Shown here one piece after another: positions 1-8,917 of a stretch of DNA of 64,000 nucleotides (its first letter is position 1; every line of letters starts with the position of its first letter). Under the pieces are notes generated by a model, which ran no database searches, was not told the origin of the DNA, and saw nothing but the letters and a program-made list of their open reading frames with translations. The stretch is from Garcia nutans. Its lineage: Eukaryota > Streptophyta > Magnoliopsida > Malpighiales > Euphorbiaceae. A program made the position numbers and the translations under genes. The stretch is taken from NCBI GenBank assembly GCA_947685225.1, contig CANTUV010000033.1, forward strand, positions 55,529,001 to 55,593,000. Direction: 5' to 3'.

Positions 1-992
1 TTTAATATATAAATTTTTTTTATTCATTTTGATATTGGATTATTTTTATAAAAAAATTATTTGATTACTCCAATCTATCAAAAAATAGCAAATTGGCCAA
101 AAAAAAATTAATTGGAGCAATCAAATTATTTTTTGTGAAAAAAGTTCAGATACTAAAATAAACAAAAAAAAAATTCATATACTAAAATGATAAATTTAAA
201 AAAATTCAGATAGCATTCATGTATTTTTTCCTTTGAGAATTATATAGAATAGAAATGGTCCTCTTGTCTTTACCAAAAGAAGCATCTTTCTATTTAAGCA
301 AAGCCCTGCGCTAGTTTATAAAATTACTATTAGACGGGAAGGATACTTTTGATCATTTCATTGAAGACCCTGCCAGTAAAATCAATGGCAAGGGTTTAGA
401 GTTCAGTACTTGAGATTTATTTTTATATCTCTGATGTATAAGGCAGAATCAGAATTTTAATTAGAGGGAAGGGGAGAGCAAAATTTGGAAGTAAAAAAAG
501 GAATTGCAGATGAATTTATATATATATATATATATTTATAAAACAGGCTATTATTATTATTATCATTAAAATAGAAAAAATATATATTTATAAGATGCAA
601 ACTACATTAAAAAAAAAATTAAGTGTCCATTACAGATAAATTTATATTTAATTTTATTTTTATATTAAAAATTAATATAAATAATTAACATTAATATTTA
701 TATTCAAGTTAATTTTAAATAGTTAAAAAATTCAAAGTAAACTTTTTATGTTACTATCTAATTTTTTTCAATTTATCATGCAATTTAATAGTCTATTTTT
801 TTTTACTTTTAAGTTTTTATCAAAATTATTAGATAAAAATATTTACTGAAAAATTAAAATTATACATCAATAATATTATGTATATATTATATATATTATG
901 AAGGTTTAATATATACATACAACAGTAAACATAACAATATATACATATATATACATATATATATAGACACACACACACACCAATGTGATTTT
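1..992. other. AT-rich spacer, no gene seen
   Basis: No coding potential is recognised. The stretch is made of A/T runs with a short TA dinucleotide tract near 520-536 and a TA/CA tract near 935-980. Short open frames here are low-complexity Ile/Tyr-rich translations of microsatellite and are not genes. Confidence 0.6.
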
Positions 993-1148
993 GCGGGCCA
1001 AATGTAAAAAGATCAATTTCATTTCTGTAAGCCAACCATAAAAGGGCCAAGACAATAAGAAAATGATTCCGTGGGCCAAATATAAAAGGACCAATTTTGA
1101 TTTCTATGGATCAAATATAAAGGGCCAAGATAATAGACATTGTAATTT
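993..1148. repeat. Two degenerate tandem copies of a 78-bp unit
   Basis: The unit begins GCGGGCCAAATG at 993 and recurs as GTGGGCCAAATA at 1071, a 78-nt period. Each copy carries two GGGCCAA-type motifs and an ATTTCTRTRR core. The copies are clearly diverged, so the duplication is old. The repeat lies next to a probable hAT end and may be subterminal sequence of that element. Confidence 0.6.
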
Positions 1149-1278
1149 GCATATACATATATATATATATATATATATGTTTTAAAAAAACAATAATTTG
1201 TATATATATATATATATACATGTATGTATGAACCAAGGGGGTCCATTGCCCCCCAAGACCCCCTTGGTTCCGCTCCTG
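1149..1278 (-). mobile_element. Probable end of a hAT-type element
   Basis: Read on the minus strand from 1278 the sequence starts CAGGAGCGGAACC, followed by G- and C-runs and then a long TA microsatellite. This is the same architecture as the intact hAT-like element at 16837-17563, whose end is CAGTGGCGGA followed by G/C-runs and TA tracts. No matching left end or 8-bp target duplication was found, so it is called a fragment; its left limit is arbitrary. Confidence 0.4.
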
Positions 1279-1913
1279 ATACAAACAATTATCAGAATAA
1301 TTAAAATGATGACAAAAGATTAAAACAAGTTTGACTGTTTCTCTTTAAATTATCTTTTAGTTTTTCTTTTTAAAATTATCTTTTAGTTAGTAGAGGATGA
1401 TGAAGTAAATTCTTGGAACTATTCACAGAATTTTTTTTTTCTTTTTTCTAATTAATCACTGAAAAAGTAAGAAAGAACATTAAATCTGAAAAATGATACA
1501 AAGCACTGAGTAGTAGACAAGACATTACAGTAAGGGCTTCGTGGCATACACGTTGCTAATTTAACAGCGCGCTTTTAAAGCACTAACACTCTTAATCTAT
1601 GATAGACATCAAGAAAAAACCCAAAATAAAATCATTTTCAATTCTTAATTCTGTCACGACCTCAAGGAATGAGAACCAGAAGATGGGCCTGAAGGATGGG
1701 ACATCAGCTGCAGTAGAACGTCAGCAATTCAAGGATTCAAGCCCAAGAGAATTCACAACAAATGACTGAACTGAAAGCTAAATCGGTTAACAAAATTGAT
1801 GAAGCAGCTACTGCCAGATGGAGGGATATTATTGGTAATGTGAGATCTGTGTGAGAGTGAGAAATTAGTTAGAATAGCAGTAGGCACAGCTGGCATAACC
1901 AATTAATTCCAAA

Positions 1914-2688
1914 TGATTGTGGATGATTGGGCTTTCTGGGCTTTATTAATTATTGAAGTGTTGGGCTTTTTAAAACTAATAGGCTTCTTATAAGATGTGC
2001 TTTTTAACAAAATGTTCTGGGCCATTTTGACATTTACACTAAATATTTAATATGCCACTTTTCCTTTTTTTATTTTTTTAATATGAGATTGCTTTTTCAC
2101 TCTCAATATTCCCCCTAAAGTGTAACTGAACTGAACTTTATATTTCTTTTTAAAGTTCAGTTGTCACTTAAACTTTCTTGCTTCGGACTTATGGGCTGGA
2201 CTTCGGCCCAACTTCAGTCTTCAGCTTGATGACTGAATTTTAGCTCATTCTCTGGACTTAGAGGATTTAGCTTCATATTTGCCATAAGCACTGATCTTAA
2301 CTCTTCATTGAGCTCAAATGATCAGCTTCAAATTAATTTATAGTCCATTTTACAATTGGACTTTTTGATGTATAGCCTATTTCATTCTTCAAATGCAATC
2401 TGCTTTTTCACTGATATTGTTATTTAAACTTGACTTGACCATAATCTTTTTTTAGCTTGTTGGAGTGTTGAGGCTTTGATATCATGTTGAAATTTTGTGG
2501 ACTCCATAGATAATTTTTTTTTGGGCTTTGTTGATCATTGAAGTGTTGAGCTTCTTTGAAATTAATGAGCTTCTCATAAAATGAGCTTCTTGACAAATGT
2601 GAGCTTGGGCCATTTTATTCTTTATACCAAATACTTAATATGCCACTATTTCTTCTTTCAACGTGAGATTACTTTCTCACTCTCAACA
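1914..2688 (-). mobile_element. TRIM-like small LTR retrotransposon, degenerate
   Basis: Two direct repeats of about 195-205 bp (about 1914-2108 and 2485-2688) flank a non-coding interior of about 375 bp. The right repeat starts TGTTGA and ends CTCTCAACA, fitting LTR ends TG...CA. Abutting it is a minus-strand primer-binding-like block (GCTTTGATATCA, complement of a copia-type initiator-Met tRNA site) at about 2473-2484. A polypurine tract (plus-strand TTCCCCCT, 2109-2116) abuts the left repeat. The order LTR-PBS-interior-PPT-LTR is complete on the minus strand. The repeats are well diverged and no 5-bp target duplication is visible, so the insertion is old and its left limit is approximate. 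Confidence 0.5.
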
Positions 2689-2808
2689 AGTATATATCTA
2701 TAGTATTGTACTCAGCAAAATCATATCAATAAATATGAAAAATATAATTTTTCTCTAAATTTCTTATCCCATGTTTTTCTTTTTCTTCTTTTTCTTTCTG
2801 CTATTGTT

Positions 2809-2834
2809 CTTCTCTCTCTCTCTCTCTCTCTCTC
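2809..2834. repeat. (TC)n microsatellite
   Basis: About 13 uninterrupted CT units with further CT-rich sequence on both sides. Confidence 0.85.
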
Positions 2835-3354
2835 CTCTCTTTTTTCTCCTTACTTTCTCTGTTCTTATTTAGGAACATGACATATTCCTGCTTGACTAAG
2901 TCCCTACATTTTTCTCCTGAAAAATAGTTTGAGAGTTTGGATCTTAGTTTTTGGGTTATGTTCTGTGGAGGGTGATTTTGGTGCCTCCAAGTGGCAACAT
3001 TTTGAGCTTCAACACTCTCGTCATATGTTTTGACCAATTTTAAAACGAAAATAGAGACAGGGAACACAAGACAATGCCATAGACCAATATATTAATGTTA
3101 CATTTGAGGTTGTGTTCCATTCCATGTCTAATCTCTTTCCTATCCAGAATTAACCTTCTGTGCTTGTGGAATGACTTCTCCGTCCCCAGACACTTTCTAT
3201 TTTATTTTAATATACATATATATATAACCTATAATTATTTAAAATAAAAAAAATAAAATTCATATAACCAATCCTAATTAACTTAAAATTAAAATTTAAT
3301 TAAATCAAATTGTAAATAATTTTTCCTAACTTGTTATATGAACGGTTTTATATA

Positions 3355-3633
3355 CTTTTTCTGTCTCAAATTAATAAACTTACTACTCATTTTATAAAAA
3401 TTAAAAAAATTAGTTATTATTACTGAGAATGTAAATTTACATATATTTTTTCCTATCACATATTTACTTTAACATAACATATTTTTAACAAGTAACATTA
3501 ATTAACAATATTATATAGATTTAACATATTAATTAGAGATTTAACATACTAACTAACTTATTAAAATAATAAATAGGTTATGACTTGAAACGAGCAAAAA
3601 AAAAATAAAATTATCAATTTAGAACGGAGAAAA
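3355..3633. mobile_element. Stowaway-like MITE
   Basis: A 279-bp AT-rich element flanked by TA on each side (3353-3354, 3634-3635). The left end reads CTTTTTCTGTCTCAAATTAA and the right end, inverted, TTTTCTCCGTTCTAAATTGA. They match imperfectly and resemble the CTCCNTCCGTYC termini of Stowaway (Tc1/mariner) MITEs. The interior shares a block (TAACATTAA, then ACTTATTAAAA) with sequence near 35050-35110. Confidence 0.55.
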
Positions 3634-3635
3634 TA

Positions 3636-4331
3636 TTTATTAATAAATTTATAATTTATTAATAATATAGTGTATAGAGATATTATAGGGTTATAAGATC
3701 TTTTAGACTATATAATAAAATAAATAATTTTATTTTTTTTTTCAAAATTTTCACCTATAATGATAAGCAAGAAGATTCAAAATAAAATAAAATAAAAAAA
3801 CTTTTTGCTATATAAGAACATTAACTACACTAGATTTGATTATATTAATTTCTTTGACAAACAAGTGCTTCAATTTTATATTTGTTAATCTAACTATGCT
3901 AATAACTTTAATTTGCTAACCTGTTGACCATTACAAACTATTGTGAGGAGAAACCAGTCATTTAGGGTTTAGGCTGGAGTCAAAATAAGGGTATGCAAGA
4001 GAAAGAATTCTCCATTGGGAGGTAACTTGTTTACATTGGAAATTTTGAAATGCCATTAGCTTACAAACATTAAAAAACAAAATCTGTATGTCCCTATCAT
4101 TATATCACCACCAAGTTGCCCCTAAAAATCTCAAAGGAGACTTTCAACTATATATGCATATCTCTATCAAAAACCAAACATGAACATGTAGACGTTTAGA
4201 CTCTCAGAACTTCCTTTTGAGTTGTGAACTGTTCCTTTTCCTTCTTATTCTTCCTTCTTTAAATTAAACAATTCTCTATCTTTCTAATCTAACTCCCCTG
4301 ATTTCCCACATTTTCTTACAGAAAATTTTCA
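3636..4331. other. Upstream spacer of the ERF pseudogene
   Basis: AT-rich to 3900, then more balanced sequence with pyrimidine-rich tracts (4200-4320) typical of a plant 5' leader. This is presumably the former promoter and leader of the gene at 4332. No other gene is seen. Confidence 0.5.
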
Positions 4332-5122
4332 ATGTAAATTCAATTCCAACAACAAAAGCAGTATAAAAAATCAAGTGTTCCAACAACCAAAACGAGCAAA
4401 TTCAAGGGAAGAAATAAGCGTAACAACAATAATAACAATTTTGTTGGTGTTAGGCAAAGGCCTTCTGGGAGATCAAAGACACAACACAAAAAATAAGGAT
4501 GCGGCTTGGCACCTTTGAGAGAGCTGAAGAAGCTGCAAGAGCTTATGATGAAGCTGCCTGCCTTCTTCGTGGATCGAATACTCGAACCAACTTCATCACT
4601 CAAGTCTCCTCGGATTCACCTCTTGCTTTCAGGATTCAAAATCTACTCAACAAAAAGAGAGCAGGACAAACGCAACAAAGAGAAGAAAAAAATCTTGAAG
4701 TTTCTACCCTATCAAATAATACTTTCACTACAAGTATTTGCACTAGTAGCAGCAGCATGAGTGATAACAATAGTACTCCTTCCAGTGAGATAATTAACGA
4801 TACCCAGTTTTTTGATGACGTATATAAACCAGACATGAGCAACTGCAGAGAAGAATTTGAATTGGGATCTTCGCAGTCTGAGTTTTAATGGGTTTATGGA
4901 CCTGGTTTTGATCGGTTTTCATTTACTGAGGAAGTGCCGGACTTTCCCAAAGATATGCTGTTACATGAGACAACAAGTGACCTGGAGTTCACAGAATTCG
5001 ATAGAATGAAAGTGGAGAGACAAATATCAGCATCTCTATATGCAATGAATGGAGTGCAGGAGTACATGGAAACAGTATATGATCCTATTGAAGCGCTGTG
5101 GGATCTCCCAACAATATATTAA
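4332..5122 (+). pseudogene. RAP2.11-type AP2/ERF transcription factor, broken
   Basis: The family consists of plant ERF DNA-binding regulators; Arabidopsis RAP2.11 acts in the low-potassium response. Readable here are a basic leader rich in Lys/Asn, the start of the AP2 domain (FVGVRQRPSGR, 4440-4472), its second half from 4475 (IKDTTQKIR...AYDEAACLLRGSN), a Ser/Thr/Asn-rich linker and the C-terminal block ERQISASLYAMNG...WDLP ending at a TAA (5120-5122). Lesions: the ATG at 4332 is followed at once by TAA (4335-4337); 13 nt are missing near 4473 between short repeats, removing the domain's WVAE and shifting the frame; the near-invariant Trp of MWLGTF is Arg; an in-frame TAA at 4886-4888 splits the C-terminal part. 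It lies in the same neighbourhood as alpha-tubulin, as in Arabidopsis. No intron is evident. Confidence 0.85.
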
Positions 5123-6567
5123 ATCTCTTGAATTGTTTGCAAAAATTACAAGGACAAAATCAATCAGAGATAGAGGTTGAAATCTTGTTGCCTGAACTTG
5201 TGCTCTTTACAGCAGAATTCAAAGGGAGGTCGCCTATACTTTCTAGATGATCTCTGCAATCATCGATTAATGCAAAGTCCAAGCAATCATGTCTATTAAA
5301 ATATAACTTTTCTTTTTCTGTCTCTAATTTTATTTCATCTGGGTGTCTTTCTCTTAGTGAAGTATGCTATCATAACTTCAAAACCTAACACCTGTTTCTT
5401 TTTTAAATATTTTCCAATATAGAAAAGAAAAAAAAAAACTCGTCACTTTGGATGTAGATATAATCTATGTTTATAGCATTGAAAGGCATAAACATATATT
5501 GAAATCTTTGATTATGTCACCAATAACTTTTCGGGAAAGTTAAGGTCATTTTCTAGGCATGTCTAAATTGTCACATAAAAGTCACTGCCTTGTTTCCATG
5601 TTCTTCTTGATAAGCTTTTAGGGAAAAAGAAAATCCCAATTTTTCTTCTTGATAGCAGTGTTTTATAAACTATTTGGCATTTCACAAAGAAAGGGGTGTC
5701 TAAACTTGCAACCAAAGAAAGTGACAGTTTTGAGAACTAAGAACAATGATTCCATGCAAAAAATATCAGAGGAAATAATACAACCATGAATAAGCAAATT
5801 TCAGGCGATTGAACTTGCCTAATTTCACATCATTGCTAGTCAATTTTCCTGAGCTTTTATTACTTAAGATACTCTTTTTGGTTAATGTTTAATAATTTCT
5901 TCCACTACAAAGCATGTTCCCTAAAGGATGTACTGTCTGCAATTTTTGAAATAAGTTAAAAATTGTTGCTTTCGTAAGTTAAAAATTTTTTAAAGAATTT
6001 TTTGAACTTACTGAATATTAGATTTCCACTAGGGTTGTTAGGTTTTGATGATATTTATTATTAAAGCATGAATGCATGTAGAGACCAAGATTAGGTCTAT
6101 AACATTATTTTTCTATCAAGAAAATATCTGGCATAGCCCACGCTCCCAATCGCTATCAAATGATATCATTGCAAGAGTTATTAAAGCATCTTAGATGCTG
6201 CCAAAAGAGATCATCTGTTTTTCAAACAACTATTTGAAGAAAAAGCAGGTAAATGTATATATAAACAAGTGAACTAATTTCTACTTTCCCAACAGATCCA
6301 AAAACTTTAATTTTAAAAAAAAAAATCTTCCCATATGCATCGTTGCCTTTGTCCGTTGATTGTGGCATCTAAGAGTGAGGAGGGGCTTTTGCACAATTCT
6401 GATGATACAGCAATTACTCTACCTTAAGGCTAAAATTATACCGAAAAAAAGATTATAGTTGAATGTTTTGCTGTCTCAATATTGAGCCTCCTAAATGAGT
6501 TTTCTTTTCATCTGTCATCAGTAGCCTTTCATGTGAGCGACAAGATTCTTGTAGCCCCTTTGTGAAG
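5123..6567. other. Spacer between ERF pseudogene and retrotransposon
   Basis: No gene, RNA or clear repeat is recognised. Composition is less AT-extreme than other spacers, so it may hold the old 3' UTR and decayed unique sequence. Confidence 0.5.
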
Positions 6568-6572
6568 TTGCC

Positions 6573-7004
6573 TGTTACAAGTCTGAAGTGTTGCTGGAGG
6601 CTACTGCTGCTGCTGTCAAGATTTTTCAGATTTTTTTTTCAAATAAATTAGTTAAAGCTGATTCTTTATTTCCCCATTTGTAGGAGGTTAATCCTCCATT
6701 TATTATTTGTTTGTTGCTCATTTCTAGGAGAACAGCCCTCCACTTCCTATTGATAATCCCTCCTTTATAGGGGATGGTTATTTCCTTATTTTTGTATTTA
6801 AACGGCAGCAACCATTGAATAGATATATCAGAAAAAAAATTTCTTAAACATAGTTGTTGAGTACTTAACTCAAGAGATTCCAGATCCTCTCTAAGTCTGT
6901 AAAAATAGGTAGAAAGAAAGGAAATTCTTCTTCTTCTATCTTTTATAAACCTGACCCTTTGTTTCAAAGACCCACAACTAGATCACAAACCAGGGACCAT
7001 AACA
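6573..7004 (+). repeat. 5' LTR
   Basis: Starts TGTTACAAGTCTG and ends GACCATAACA. It is near-identical to 8071-8506; the 4-bp length difference comes from one T in a T-run and one TTC unit. Confidence 0.92.
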
Positions 7005-7026
7005 ATTTGGTATCAGAGCCAGGAGT

Positions 7027-7951
7027 TATGGGTGAAACACTTCAGCAACAGTTGGACCGAGTTCTCTCTATGTTCCTAGAGGAACAAGCTGCTAACAAAG
7101 CCCGACAAGAAGAGATGAATGCAAAGCTAGAGGCTATTGCTCGTGATGTTTCAAACTCAAATTCTGGAAAAAATGGTGAAGCCAACAGTAATGAACACTT
7201 TTCTAGAAACAAGAGCAAAGTGGGAAACTCTGAAGGTTCAACAATCGTCCCAAAATTCTCCAAATTGGATTTTCCGAAATTCAATGGCCAAGAAGATCCC
7301 TTGACGTGGCTGGCTTGATGTGAGCATTTTTTCAGACACCAACACACCAATGAAGATGAAAAGGTTAGTTTGGCCTCCTACCACTTAGAGGGCAATGCTC
7401 AACTTTGGTTCTTAGAGTTAATCAACGATGAACCTAACCTCACATGAGAGGAGCTTAAGCATCAATGCAACCTGCGATTTGGACCGCCAATCCGCAGTAA
7501 TATGCTGGGAGAATTAGCCAAACTAAGGCAAGTTGGATCAGTTGCCGAATACCAAACTCAGTTTGAAATTTTGGCCTCTCGAGTAGGGAAGCTGACACAA
7601 GCCCAGAAGATTCAACTTTATATTAGTGGATTGAAGGAATACATTTCAGTGGAAGTGGAACTCTATCAACCTCCTGATTTAGCCACAGCTATGAGCTATT
7701 CGCGGTTGTACGAAAGAAAAGCGCCAACAAAATCTCCTATTTGTCCAACAATTGCCCCTATAGACAACCAAAGTAGCGGAACTATAAAGAAGTTGAATCA
7801 TGCGGAGATGGAAGAGCGTCGAAGGAAGAATCTCTGTTTTAACTGTGATGAGCCTTTTGTACGGGGGCACCAGTGCAAAAAGCTTTTTTGGATCGAACTC
7901 GACGGAAGTGACAGCGACATGGATGTAAGTGGAGACAATCCAAATGGGTGA
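7027..7951 (+). pseudogene. Retrotransposon gag-like frame with two internal stops
   Basis: One continuous frame from ATG 7027 to TGA at about 7949. It shows a coiled N-terminal part (EEQAANKARQEEMNAKLEAI), the retrotransposon-gag core (KLDFPKFNGQEDPLTWL, then YHLEGNAQLWF and the LGELAKLRQVGSVAEYQTQF block) and a CCHC-like knuckle (CFNCDEPFVRGHQC, about 7835-7876). Two TGA codons interrupt it (about 7316 and 7446). Both stand where relatives usually have Arg or Trp, so each is one transition away from sense. No pol domain follows. Confidence 0.8.
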
Positions 7952-8070
7952 CAAGGCAAATAAGGAAGGTCCAGCTTCCGATGCTTCTTGGGAGTCGGTT
8001 GCTGTCCTACGACAAAAAAATTCCCAAATTTTGCGTTTGAGGACAATCCCAATGTTGACGGAGGGAGTAA

Positions 8071-8506
8071 TGTTACAAGTCTGAAGTGTTGCTGGAGGCT
8101 ACTGCTGCTGCTGTCAAGATTTTTCAGATTTTTTTTTTCAAATAAATTAGTTAAAGCTGATTCTTTATTTCCCCATTTGTAGGAGGTTAATCCTCCATTT
8201 ATTATTTGTTTGTTGCTCATTTCTAGGAGAACAGCCCTCCACTTTCTGTTGATAATCCCTCCTTTATAGGGGATGGTTATTTCCTTATTTTTGTATTTAA
8301 ACGGCAGCAACCATTGAATAGATATATCAGAAAAAAAATTTCTTAAACATAGTTGTTGAGTACTTAACTCAAGAGATTCCAGATCCTCTCTAAGTTTGTA
8401 AAAATAGGTAGAAAGAAAGGAAATTCTTCTTCTTCTTCTATCTTTTATAAACTTGACCCTTTGTTTCAAAGACCCACAACTAGATCCCAAACCAGGGACC
8501 ATAACA
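8071..8506 (+). repeat. 3' LTR
   Basis: The partner of the LTR at 6573-7004, preceded by the purine tract at about 8060-8070 and followed by the target duplication TTGCC at 8507-8511. Confidence 0.92.
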
Positions 8507-8917
8507 TTGCCATCAAAGGAAGATGATGACAGTTTCTGTAATAGCATAGTGCAGTAGGTGTGTTCATCTTTCCATCTTATCCATAACTTTCCTGATTCAC
8601 AATTAAATATCCTCGCAAGCAGTGTCAAATAAATTAATTGGTCCACATTTGCACCAAAATTTCCACAAGAAGATAAATAGTAGGGACTTGGCTAAACTAT
8701 GCTGGAGAGATTTTATTGGCATCCACATGGCTAGTTTCAAAAGATGAAAATGATACATTTCCAAAACCATTCTTACAAAACAACAATAAGTACAGAGCCA
8801 AAACACAGAGCATTCAATGATGAATGACATGGATAACATTCTTTATAATACAATGCCAGAAATAAACAAGAGACAAGAAAGGATGGACAACAGCTGTTAA
8901 TACCTCAAAAGATTTTT

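Larger units (their letters stand above)
6573..8506 (+). mobile_element. Non-autonomous LTR retrotransposon (TR-GAG type, gypsy-like)
   Basis: The complete 1,934-bp element has LTRs at 6573-7004 (432 bp) and 8071-8506 (436 bp), both TG...CA, flanked by a perfect 5-bp target duplication TTGCC (6568-6572, 8507-8511). A primer-binding site TTTGGTATCAGAGCC (initiator-Met tRNA type) follows LTR1 at 7006-7020; a purine tract (GGAGGGAGTAA) precedes LTR2. The interior holds only a gag-like frame; protease, reverse transcriptase, RNase H and integrase are absent, so it needs enzymes in trans. I count five substitutions and two small length changes between the LTRs, about 1.2%, meaning a recent insertion. 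It sits about 400 bp beyond the alpha-tubulin stop codon. The terminal-repeat-plus-gag structure fits the described TR-GAG class. Confidence 0.9.

Noticed and set aside
829..1288. Overlapping open frames rich in Ile/Tyr/Val
   Set aside because: They are translations of TA/CA microsatellite and transposon-end sequence; no domain or splice context.
4340..4603. Minus-strand open frame over the ERF pseudogene
   Set aside because: Shadow of the real plus-strand AP2 coding sequence; Leu/Phe-rich and without homology.
7798..8646. 282-codon minus-strand open frame
   Set aside because: Antisense to the LTR and gag of the retrotransposon; the same peptide recurs antisense to the other LTR (6626-6967), so it is a repeat shadow.
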